Assembly (NCBI GenBank): GCA_044229235.1
Contig: JBGATH010000006.1
Coordinates: forward strand, 62,001-126,000
DNA from: UKL13-2 sp044229235
Lineage (GTDB): Bacteria > Pseudomonadota > Gammaproteobacteria > Burkholderiales > Usitatibacteraceae
Reading direction: 5' to 3'
Length of the DNA stretch: 64,000 bases
The position numbers and the translations under genes are program-made. This document shows positions 35,201 through 42,350 of this stretch, piece after piece (position 1 is the stretch's first letter; each line of letters begins with the position of its first letter). A model generated the notes under the pieces. The model had not been told where the DNA came from and searched no databases. It saw nothing but the letters and a program-made list of their open reading frames with translations.

Positions 35201-38200
35201 GCACGAGCCAATCAAACACTGCAGAAAAGATCGCGAACTATCGCGAAATCTTCGCGGAGAAACAGTTGTTGTCTTCCAGCGACGGGCTTTCAGGGCTCAA
35301 CCTGGCGGAAGGCACATCCAACGTCACCTACACCGACCGAAACGGCAATCGCACAGATTACCAATTGGGCATTACGCGTCGGACGATTCAGGGGGATGGC
35401 ACGGAGTTGGTGGCCGATGGTACTGAGGTCTATACCTCTGCAATCAGCAGCCAAACGACCGAGACCAGGACTTCTTACACCACCAGTACCGAGACCACTA
35501 CGAGTACTGAGCAGACGTACAAGCTGATCCCGTTTGATGTGTCGCGACTTGCCGACACCGGAATCGCAGGCCTCCAAGCCACGTATTCCAACGGAAACCT
35601 TGTGGTTAACGGTAAACCGAAAGTCACCACCACAACGACAACGGTACGCACGCCGGTCGTCGAGGTCATCAATCATGTGAATCGGACTGTTACCGACACC
35701 GTCACCAGCGATACTGTGCAGGGCGGCGCCAGCGACAACACCGTAATTAACTCCGGCGCGGGAAAGTTGGTGGATGCCGGCGCCGGCAATGACCACGTCA
35801 TTGACCAGGGCGCAAGCGGTGAAATGGACCATGCGGGGTATGGTGATCAGGACACCGAACGCTATGGCGATTTTCTATATGGCAACGCCGGCGACGACGT
35901 CCTGAATGGGCGCGACCAGCGTGATGAGCTGATTGGCGGCGCCGGCTCCGACACGATGGACGGCGGGCGTGGTGCGGATACCTATCGCATTTTCGCCGAT
36001 GAAGACGGTCACGATCTGGTACTCGACAGTGGCGCGAACCCCCTTCGCGTGAGTATCCATTTTGTCGGCGTCGTGGATGGCGAAGGGCCGGGGCGTGTTT
36101 GGGACCAGGCGCTGGATATCGTTGGCGACCTGCCACGCACCAGCGAGGCGCTCTCAGCCTTGATTTCGCTCGGGCTGAAAGAAAACCCGTACAAGCCGGG
36201 TACCTATGTGCTCGAGCAGCCGGACTTTGGCTCGTCCGATTACTACGACACGGTGCAAGCATTGCCCGCGAAAATCGTCAGTGCCCTCGCGCCATATTTC
36301 CCTGGATTGCAGGACCGCTTCGACCAGCTGGTGGCCGACGGACAAGGCCAGGTTCGGTATGACGCAAACGGCAACATCGAAGCCGGTTTCCACCTTGACA
36401 CTGATTTCACTTCCACGGCGGCCGAAGGGTTGACGGGCGGCAATGTCGAAGACGTCGTCTCTTTCGAGGCCGGCATCGAGCGCGATGCGCTGGTGGTCAA
36501 TCGCACATTTATTTCTGTGAATGGCGCCGACCAAGCCGGCTTCGAGATCAGTTGGGGCGGTGAGGGGCGCGTGCGCGTGCTCGCTCCGACCGTCGGTGAA
36601 ATCGGCGGGCGCGGCATCGAACGCTTCCAGTTTGCCGACGGCACCTCCATGTCCATGGACGAGATGATGCTTCGCGCCAACTGGGCGCCGGTGTTGAACA
36701 CGCCGCTGGCCGACCAGAGCACGGCGGAGGGTGCTGCGTTTGAGATCAGCCTGCCTGCAAATGCATTCCAGGATGCCGATGCCGGCGAGGCCCTTTCCTA
36801 TTCGGCCACGCTTGCCAATGGCCAGGCCTTGCCCGCCTGGTTAGCGTTCAACACCGAGACCGGCAAGTTCTCGGGAACGGTTCCCGGCAATGCATCGGGT
36901 ACCTTGGAAGTACGGGTGACGGCGACGGATCCGCATGGCGCCAAAGTGAGCGACGTATTCACGGTCACCATCGCTGATGTGAATCACGCGCCGGAGATCA
37001 GGCTTCCGCTCAGCGGTCAGCAGGTAACACAAAATGACGCGCTGACCTTCAGCGTGCCGGATGACGCCTTTGCTGATCCCGATGATGGCGATGGTCTCAC
37101 CTACTCCGCGACGCTGGCGAACGGCGATGCGCTGCCGGAATGGCTACGCTTTGACGCCGCGACGCGTACCTTCACCGGTACGCCCGGAAGCGGTGATGTG
37201 CGCGATCTGGATGTCACGGTAACTGCCACCGATATGGCTGGCCAGGGTGTTTCGCAGAGCTTTGCGATTGCGGTCGCCAACGTCAATGATGCGCCAATTG
37301 TTGCGATGCCCTTGGTTGCGCAGACGGCAAATGAAAATGGAACCTTCAGTTTCACCGTGCCGGAAGATGCCTTTGCGGATCCGGATGCCGGCGACATGAT
37401 GAGCTTCACCGCCACGCTCGACAACGGCGATGCGTTGCCGGCGTGGCTGACGTTTGATGCGGCCACGCGCACCTTCAGCGGCACGCCGGCAACCGTTGAT
37501 ATTGGCTCGTTGTCGGTGAAGTTGACCGCGACCGATTCTGCCGGACTGAGCGCCACGCAGGGCTTCATCCTGAATGTGGCCGATGTGAATGACGCCCCGA
37601 TTTCAGGCGATGCCCTGCCAGCGCAGCAGATCAATGAAGACAGTGCCTTTACCTACACGCTGCCCGCGAGCGCGTTCAGCGATATGGATCAGGGCGATGC
37701 GCTGAGCTTCACCGCAAAACTGGCCGATGGCGACGCTTTGCCTTCCTGGCTGTCATTCGACGCTCAGACACAGACCTTTTCCGGGACACCGGCCAACGGT
37801 GATGTCGGTGAAATCAACATCAAGGTTACGGTAACCGACGCGTCAGGACTATCAGCGAGCCAGGCCTTCAAGCTCAACGTGGCCAACGTCAACGATGCGC
37901 CACAGGTGGTGGGCGTCATCGTGGCGCCGGATGTGGCGGAAAACCAGCCATTCACTTTCGCCGTTCCTGCCGGGACCTTTGCCGATGTCGATGCGGGCGA
38001 CACATTGAGCTACAGCGCCAAACTGGCCAACGGCGAATCATTGCCCGCGTGGCTCAGCCTGACGCAGGGTGCCGACGGACGTCCGCAGCTGGCGGGTACG
38101 CCGCCGACTTCGTCGCCGGCCTCGCTCGGCATCGTGCTCACGGCAATCGACGCGGCCGGCGCATCGGTTTCTTCATCGTTCTCGTTGAATATCGCCCACT

Positions 38201-39327
38201 CTACGCAGGACCCTGACCAGGTGCTCACCGGCACCAAGAAGAGCGATACGCTCACCGGTGGTTCCGGCAACGATACCTTGTCCGGTGGCAGCGGCAATGA
38301 CATTCTCAACGGCATGGGCGGCCGCGATACGCTCAACGGCGACAACGGCGCCGACACGCTCAATGGCGGTGATGACGACGACCAGCTGTTCGGCAACGCC
38401 GGCAGTGACGCATTGAATGGCGATGCCGGTAACGACGTGCTGCATGGCGGAACTGGCGGCGACAGCCTTGATGGCGGAGCAGACGACGATGTGTTGTTCG
38501 GCGACGAGGGACTCGACCAGCTGTTTGGCGGTAGCGGCGACGACTATCTGAATGGCGGGACTGGTGCGGATGCGCTTGATGGTGGTCAGGGCAACGACCT
38601 GCTTGAAGGCGCGCAGGGCATGGACGTTATCACCGACCTTCAGGGCAACAACCTCCTTTCGGGTAACCAGGGTTCGGATCGTTTGACGGGCGGGGATGGC
38701 AACAACGTGTTCATCGGCGGTCTGACCAACGACTCCATCGTTTCCGGGGCCGGTAACGACCTGTTCGCGTTCAATGCGCTGGATGGCGACGACCACATCC
38801 GTCTGGGTGGTGGAGAAGACACGCTGTCGCTTGGCGGCGGTATCCGCTACGAAGACCTGAGCCTGATGAAGCAGGGCGACAGTCTGCGTCTGAATCTTGG
38901 TAACGGTGACACGATTACGTTCGATGACTGGTACACCAGCGCCGCAAACCAGAGCCTGGTCAATCTGCAAGTGATTGCGGATAGCCTCGGTGATTACGCG
39001 CCAGATGGCGCCAATACGCTCAAGGACAACCGCATGGAGAACTTCGATTTCCAGGCACTTGTTGCCAAATTCGAAGAGGCGCGCGCCGCTAATCCGCGTC
39101 TGAACCGCTGGTCGATGATGAATTCAATGCTGGGCGCGCATTTGGGCGGAAGCGACATCGCGGCCATGGGCGGCGACATCGCTTATCAATACGGCCATGC
39201 CGGGTCATTGGCGAACGTCAGCGTTGATGCGGCGCAGGCGATCCTAGCGGCGGCTCAGCTCAACATTGATCCGCAGGCCCTGCAATCCGTGGCGGCCTTG
39301 CAAACCGGGGGGCAGCGGCTCATGTAG
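29251..39327 (+). CDS. Giant RTX protein with N-terminal class 3 lipase domain
   Basis: The product has 3358 residues and no signal peptide. Residues 1-280 form an alpha/beta hydrolase of the class 3 lipase type with the nucleophile motif GHSLGG (Ser110). RTX nonapeptide blocks lie at about 407-470, 580-715, 760-1205, 1325-1490, 1565-1705, 1800-1910, 2170-2250 and 2990-3185, several capped by haemolysin-related beta segments. Residues 2479-2984 are five tandem cadherin-like repeats. The last 100 residues form the type I secretion tail. Calcium outside the cell would fold the RTX blocks. Probable roles are a secreted lipase/toxin or adhesin. The 5' third looks AT-richer than the rest, suggesting a mosaic gene. 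Confidence 0.9.
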   Translation: MMPSAIELGQLSGRVYSRTQANRTPLPFGWTDVQLIPDQASGFSAGVFRKGNEIVIAYTGTNERQVIDFLSANIPVALGQPSAQVIEAMKLYLNVKRDNPSASLTFTGHSLGGGLAALMAVYFDRPATTFDAAPFEASARDAQVLLNGYRASLLMAGFSDSAFNDLANSITNDLFLSREQRVDSIEVAGEVLSAGRLPGTNIMGSRSFIPVGQQNVSSIDLHSITLLNTLMQSTSFAVAISALPDSLKLFFDSSLLAADPKSSQEKNFLDHLLIQNSGVNNNSQFLDKFAADLNKLVDGTGAAKTIPTVRDALIAVAMEYYFLKDAPSANQIFFESNNALSFKYSDIGAPQYHSLRLLSAAISSTLVASEKEYVSSLQRRNSWHIQSGEGSMTFAAVGTESNAIIGGSEGDTLTGGSGIDNIIGGLGNDIIDGGADADILIGGGDNDTLTGGTGRDALIGGAGNDTYKIAAGDGVDTIIDSDGLGTIQYRRNGATADITLSGGKKLTDSQYNTVWQSDDAEITYAKTSGGLAISFKSDQSTKLFIRDFSSGQLGITLEDAYLPPPPKMQILGTASNDNSNLGGTGKDFQPTLLATGSNQELLGLGGADRLQAAFDGDIARGGDGNDYLVDIGSEVGTTAKQELFGDQGNDILLAANGDDKLFGGDGHDTLSGGDGDDILDGGDGNDFLDGGKGADTLIGGDGSDFIIGGGTFRGDYDAIKAVDNTLEVIQVDVAGNITRLARVKGANGEATNADVSMSGDGGNVIDAGAGNDIVYGGSGDDIIYAGADSDLVIGMAGADVIQGGSGNDRLYGDGTAGMFTDDTPNGIGASTQAELHADDDIEGGDGDDFIAGDGGSDTIEGGRGNDVIYGDSDKLAEAFHGDDFIDGGEGTDHVYGGAGDDTIFGGNSASDNLVGDVDYLSGDKGNDTIDGEDGNDVMSGGEGNDTLYGSTGDDHIEGDGGGADFSNNGDDFIDGGDGQDAIIGGGGKDTIFGGNGDDIILGDTNSDGTTGESDGDDTIQGDGGNDTIWGQGGNDSIDGGDGNDTLYGGDGTDVLSGEEGTDILLGGDENDSLFGGAGDRNELYGGAGNDTLVSEGTNDILSGGAGDDRLFASASGSELYGGTQNDSLHGNAGADLLSGGEGNDELLGGDGDDLLVGEDGNDNLDGGDGVDQLFGGAGDDTLDGGAGQSNYLDGGEGTNTLISRGVGDTIIANKGDNIIYVEGEGQTNVVIDDAVVDGGTATIRISRVATRNEISIEQVADGGNVFVLNTGDGRQVNLRGGVNHAISIAIELDSGDRVSLYDLLDSAGPINYAGVAESGGFVVGSGGADNLTLGNLGGIVQAGRGDDVIHGGSGSDSLDGGFGADVMSGHDGDDEYSVDNAGDRVIEEIGGGVDTVFSTIDFTLGANAENLYLDSADDRVGTGNELDNVIGGGDGRNTLIGLAGNDTLYGGLQDDVLEGGAGDDQLFGSDGNDTYVFGSEAGTDTLNDWIGDNTLRFNEATGPQGIQIRYLNANGDIRIDYATGASVTVLGNDAGGFSQVEFADGSTLSKTDFLAATLQNNLLVGTEDNDSLVGSATSDLVVGRSGDDTLAGNAGNDTLYGDEGDDLITGEGGNDGLFGGTGNDTLVGGDGDDIQVGGDGDDVIAGNDGNDTLMGDAGDDVIGGGAGNDTLFGGEGDDLLDGGAGDNVIDAGAGNDLMIGGEGNDTYIAGNLNEFGLKRIIDAGGQNTLKFGEGVKISDLATFRGDGDSGDVVVTIGNPGNSITISDALSGSITNFAFADGTSVGYSDFLSQTWKGGDLIGTSADDDLRGGTGNETINGLEGNDVLSGGAGNDSLEGGDGLDTLDGGAGDDVLRGGEDDDVLRGGSGTDELHGDGGRDQLDGGAGNDSLSGGDDVDTYLLNAGGGQDVVVGESGLNHILVGGNTGLDGVRAQTEGADVLVWRAVTGDSLRLTHYRDGGQRWQIDTAGGKTMSLDDLLVATATGGTSQSNTAEKIANYREIFAEKQLLSSSDGLSGLNLAEGTSNVTYTDRNGNRTDYQLGITRRTIQGDGTELVADGTEVYTSAISSQTTETRTSYTTSTETTTSTEQTYKLIPFDVSRLADTGIAGLQATYSNGNLVVNGKPKVTTTTTTVRTPVVEVINHVNRTVTDTVTSDTVQGGASDNTVINSGAGKLVDAGAGNDHVIDQGASGEMDHAGYGDQDTERYGDFLYGNAGDDVLNGRDQRDELIGGAGSDTMDGGRGADTYRIFADEDGHDLVLDSGANPLRVSIHFVGVVDGEGPGRVWDQALDIVGDLPRTSEALSALISLGLKENPYKPGTYVLEQPDFGSSDYYDTVQALPAKIVSALAPYFPGLQDRFDQLVADGQGQVRYDANGNIEAGFHLDTDFTSTAAEGLTGGNVEDVVSFEAGIERDALVVNRTFISVNGADQAGFEISWGGEGRVRVLAPTVGEIGGRGIERFQFADGTSMSMDEMMLRANWAPVLNTPLADQSTAEGAAFEISLPANAFQDADAGEALSYSATLANGQALPAWLAFNTETGKFSGTVPGNASGTLEVRVTATDPHGAKVSDVFTVTIADVNHAPEIRLPLSGQQVTQNDALTFSVPDDAFADPDDGDGLTYSATLANGDALPEWLRFDAATRTFTGTPGSGDVRDLDVTVTATDMAGQGVSQSFAIAVANVNDAPIVAMPLVAQTANENGTFSFTVPEDAFADPDAGDMMSFTATLDNGDALPAWLTFDAATRTFSGTPATVDIGSLSVKLTATDSAGLSATQGFILNVADVNDAPISGDALPAQQINEDSAFTYTLPASAFSDMDQGDALSFTAKLADGDALPSWLSFDAQTQTFSGTPANGDVGEINIKVTVTDASGLSASQAFKLNVANVNDAPQVVGVIVAPDVAENQPFTFAVPAGTFADVDAGDTLSYSAKLANGESLPAWLSLTQGADGRPQLAGTPPTSSPASLGIVLTAIDAAGASVSSSFSLNIAHSTQDPDQVLTGTKKSDTLTGGSGNDTLSGGSGNDILNGMGGRDTLNGDNGADTLNGGDDDDQLFGNAGSDALNGDAGNDVLHGGTGGDSLDGGADDDVLFGDEGLDQLFGGSGDDYLNGGTGADALDGGQGNDLLEGAQGMDVITDLQGNNLLSGNQGSDRLTGGDGNNVFIGGLTNDSIVSGAGNDLFAFNALDGDDHIRLGGGEDTLSLGGGIRYEDLSLMKQGDSLRLNLGNGDTITFDDWYTSAANQSLVNLQVIADSLGDYAPDGANTLKDNRMENFDFQALVAKFEEARAANPRLNRWSMMNSMLGAHLGGSDIAAMGGDIAYQYGHAGSLANVSVDAAQAILAAAQLNIDPQALQSVAALQTGGQRLM
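36685..38202 (+). repeat. Five cadherin/CADG-like repeats of 101-102 residues
   Basis: Five consecutive units begin at residues 2479, 2580, 2681, 2782 and 2883. The first four are exactly 101 residues and the last 102. Each carries the same frame: a D-x-D-x-G-D/E-L/M-S-Y/F strand, L-x-x-G-x-x-L-P-x-W-L, F-x-G-T-P and T-x-x-D-x-x-G, ending in V-N-D/H. Such Ig-like units make stiff rods in surface adhesins. Confidence 0.85.
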
Positions 39328-39447
39328 TGATCGCTTTCAGGAGCAGGGCGGGATGAAACGCTGGAAGCCTTCGGCCGCATGTTAATTTGCTAGACTGCGA
39401 ACCATACGCGCCTGCTGTTAAGCGGGTGTCCGATCGCAATCTCGCCA

Positions 39448-40617
39448 ATGAGTGAATCAATGCTGAAAGTTCGCCGTCTGATTCTGATCGTTCCCTGTAT
39501 CGCAGCTTGCTTTGCAGGCTGCGCCTCCATCCCCTCGAGCGGCCCGAGTGCCGGCGAGACTCAGGCCGCTGCCCTGCCCGGCGCGAGCGCGATCCAGGTG
39601 GTGGATGTGGATGACGCCATTACCCGCAGCCTGCTCGCACAGCGTACGCAGTCGCTGTTTTCCGAGAAGCTGGGGAACGCCCCCGGCGCTAACCATGTGG
39701 TGGGGCCCGGCGACGTGCTGGAGGTCTCCATCTGGGAGGCGCCCCCGGCCACGCTGTTTGGCGTCAGCCCGCTGGAGACGCGCGGCGGCAACGCGGGTGC
39801 CCGCTCGACCGCACTGCCGGAGCAGATCGTCAGCAGCGACGGTTACATCACCGTGCCGTTCGCAGGGCGTGTTCACGCCGGCGGCATGACGCTGCAGGGG
39901 ATTGAAAATGAAGTGGTCAAGCGGCTCAAGGGCAAGGCCAACCAGCCGGAGGTGATGGTGCGGCTGGTGCGCAATCTCTCCGCCAACGTGACCATCGTCG
40001 GCGAGGTAACCAACAGCACGCGCATCCCCATCACCCCCAGCAACGAGCGCCTGTTGGATGCCCTCGCCGCTGCCGCCGGCGTGCGCCAGCCGGTGAACAA
40101 AATGACCATCCAGGTGACGCGTGGCGGCAACGTCTATTCGTTACCACTGGAAACCATCATTCGTGATCCGCAGCAGAACGTGCGCCTGCAAGCCGGTGAC
40201 GTGGTGACAGCCTTGTTCCAGCCGCTGAGCTTCACGGCGCTGGGCGCCACCGGCAAGAACGAGGAAATCAACTTTGAGGCGCAGGGCATCACCCTCGCCC
40301 AGGCGCTGGCCCGCGCCGGCGGGCTGCAGGACTCCCGCGCCGATGCCAGGGGAGTTTTCATTTTCCGTTTCGAGCCGGCCAATGCGCTCAAATGGCCCAA
40401 GCAGCCGGCCGCGACCACGCCGGAAGGCAAGGTGCCGGTGATCTACCGCATCGACCTTAAAAACCCCAACAGCTTTTTCGTCATGCAAAGTTTTGCCATG
40501 AACAACAAGGACCTGATGTACGTCTCGAACGCGCCGGCAGCGGAACTGCAAAAGTTCCTGAACGTGGTGTTCTCGGTGGCGTACCCGGTGCTGACGGCAG
40601 TACAGGCGACGAAATAG
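39448..40617 (+). CDS. Polysaccharide export outer-membrane lipoprotein (Wza/KpsD family)
   Basis: The 389-residue product has a leader ending in the lipobox FAGC (Cys25; an ATG at 39460 would give Cys21). The Poly_export domain follows (VGPGDVLEVSIWE, IVSSDGYITVPFAGRV), then soluble ligand-binding SLBB-type units (NVTIVGEVTNSTRIPI). Such proteins form the octameric outer-membrane exit for capsule or exopolysaccharide. It opens the glycan locus and should work with the KpsE/M/T-like proteins encoded at the right end. The gene lies about 60 bases after a TAGACT -10-like sequence. Confidence 0.88.
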   Translation: MSESMLKVRRLILIVPCIAACFAGCASIPSSGPSAGETQAAALPGASAIQVVDVDDAITRSLLAQRTQSLFSEKLGNAPGANHVVGPGDVLEVSIWEAPPATLFGVSPLETRGGNAGARSTALPEQIVSSDGYITVPFAGRVHAGGMTLQGIENEVVKRLKGKANQPEVMVRLVRNLSANVTIVGEVTNSTRIPITPSNERLLDALAAAAGVRQPVNKMTIQVTRGGNVYSLPLETIIRDPQQNVRLQAGDVVTALFQPLSFTALGATGKNEEINFEAQGITLAQALARAGGLQDSRADARGVFIFRFEPANALKWPKQPAATTPEGKVPVIYRIDLKNPNSFFVMQSFAMNNKDLMYVSNAPAAELQKFLNVVFSVAYPVLTAVQATK

Positions 40618-40654
40618 CGTAGAACGCCATTTGGCGCGGCTTTCAGGGCGAAAA

Positions 40655-40688
40655 TGGCCTGGGAGGCGCGCCAGTGCTAGGGTTTGGC
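40655..40688 (+). promoter_or_regulatory. Repeated promoter-like element (site B)
   Basis: Matches site A at 4151-4184 at about 30 of 36 positions, including the core cgccagtgctag. It lies 66 bases before the start of the coiled-coil gene and follows the outer-membrane export gene. A gcggcttt lies upstream in both copies. Confidence 0.45.
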
Positions 40689-40753
40689 AATAAGGCGAAT
40701 CGCCTCCCGAGTGCCTCGGACGTAGCTGGATCAATCGTGATTGTTTCGAAAAA

Positions 40754-42331
40754 ATGAAAATAGTCCTTTGCTGTGGCGAGGCGAATGCGGGTCTGCAGGA
40801 AGTACACCAGCTGTTGGGTGAAGCGGGCGTCGCGAATGCCCTGCCATCGCGGCAGCGTGGTATGGCTCCTGCCGAGTTTCTCGCGGAAATGTTTGCCGCC
40901 CACGAGCTTGATCGCGACGGCACCACTGTCTCTGCGCAACTGGCGCCCGGCAGGCTTTGGCACGAGTTGGCTGCCGACATGTTCGTCGCCAACCTCGCCG
41001 TTCCAGCCTGGGGATGGGCCGATGTCCGCAACTTGTGGACGATGGAATTCTGGGCCGAGTTTGATTCGCAGATCCGATTCGTGCTGGCCTACACCTCGCC
41101 CGAACAGGCGCTGGGCATCGCGCTGGGACAGCGACCGATGTCCGCGCCGGAATGCGCGACTTTTCTCGACAGCTGGACGCAGCAGAACGACGAGCTGCTG
41201 CACTTCTATCATCGGCACGAGGCACGTTGCGTGCTGGTGAACAGCGCCGCCGCGCGATGCGCTCCCGGCAGATTCCTCGAAATCGTTGGGCCGAAGCTGG
41301 GGCTGGCGCTGCACGCACCCGCAGATTCGGCGGCAGGCGTCGGCATCGGGGCGAATGCGCTGCACGCGACGCTTGCCCGGCCGCTGGTAAGCGAGCTGGG
41401 CGCTGCTGCGGAATTGTTCCGGGAACTTGAAAGCTCGGCGGATCTCGATGGTGCCGTCCTCGCCACCGACGGCATGGAGGCATTGGCCGCGTGGCAGGAA
41501 TACCTCCGCCTGAATACACAACTGGGAGAGGCTGGCCGGGCATTGGATGAGAGCCGGCGGCAGTGGTCGCTTCAGCAATCCGAACTGGATGCGCTGCGCC
41601 AGCAAATGGAGGTGACGCAGGCTGCCGCGTGGGCGGGTGAGGCCGAATGGCGGACGCGCGAAACCTTGCTGGTATCCCGACTGACGGAACAGGAGGCCGC
41701 CTTGCTGCAATCGCGCACCGAGTGCGCAGCCGCCAACGACGGTCTCGCACCGCTGCAGGCGGAAATGGCGCGGCTCACCGAAGAAAACGAACTGCTACTG
41801 ATGCAGCTGCACCAGATGCAGGACGAGCTGGCGCACTACACCGCCGAAAACCAGCAACTGCTGGACAGGCTGGAGCAGCCGATGCGCCGTCCCGCCGAGG
41901 TCTACTCCCCGCTCTACCAGAAGACGGAAACCTTCATCGACCTCACGGGTGAGATCGACGGTGAGAACTGGTATTACGCCGAACACGATGGGCGCTGGGC
42001 CGGGCCGGAGCGGCTCAGCACATTGCGCATCGCGCCGCTAAAGCCGGGCGAGTACGCGCTGACGATGGACATCGTCGATGCCAAGGCACCAGACATACTC
42101 AATGGCATGCAAGTGAGCATCAACGGCATGCCGCTATCGCTGGACTTCAACGGCGAGGGTGTGGTTGCGCTGGTGACGGCGCGGTTCCTCTCCGAGGTGG
42201 TGCCGCCGGGGAATGCGTGGGAATTCCAGCTCAAGTTTCCGCGGCTGATTTCGCCAGCCGAGCACGGCTCGGACGACTTGCGTGTCCTCGCGGTGCGGAT
42301 GCGGTCATTGAAGTTGCGGCAGATTGTCTGA
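40754..42331 (+). CDS. Sulfotransferase-like protein with coiled coil and C-terminal beta module
   Basis: The 525-residue product has three parts. Residues 1-215 resemble a sulfotransferase fold, including the WGWADVRN segment that matches the WGWKDPR motif of glycan sulfotransferases, but no clear N-terminal PAPS-binding P-loop is seen, so activity is doubtful. Residues about 250-390 are a charged coiled coil. Residues about 395-525 form a beta-sandwich-like module (LTGEIDGENWYY through FPRLISPAEHG) shared with the protein at 49293. It may organise glycan-modifying enzymes at the membrane. The closest known proteins are unnamed polysaccharide-cluster proteins. Confidence 0.6.
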   Translation: MKIVLCCGEANAGLQEVHQLLGEAGVANALPSRQRGMAPAEFLAEMFAAHELDRDGTTVSAQLAPGRLWHELAADMFVANLAVPAWGWADVRNLWTMEFWAEFDSQIRFVLAYTSPEQALGIALGQRPMSAPECATFLDSWTQQNDELLHFYHRHEARCVLVNSAAARCAPGRFLEIVGPKLGLALHAPADSAAGVGIGANALHATLARPLVSELGAAAELFRELESSADLDGAVLATDGMEALAAWQEYLRLNTQLGEAGRALDESRRQWSLQQSELDALRQQMEVTQAAAWAGEAEWRTRETLLVSRLTEQEAALLQSRTECAAANDGLAPLQAEMARLTEENELLLMQLHQMQDELAHYTAENQQLLDRLEQPMRRPAEVYSPLYQKTETFIDLTGEIDGENWYYAEHDGRWAGPERLSTLRIAPLKPGEYALTMDIVDAKAPDILNGMQVSINGMPLSLDFNGEGVVALVTARFLSEVVPPGNAWEFQLKFPRLISPAEHGSDDLRVLAVRMRSLKLRQIV

Positions 42332-42350
42332 TCGTCACGGAATCGAACTG

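Noticed and set aside
40643..41750. Two long minus-strand frames opposite the coiled-coil gene
   Set aside because: Both are Arg/Pro-rich shadows of high-GC sequence. The plus-strand product has consistent domain structure.
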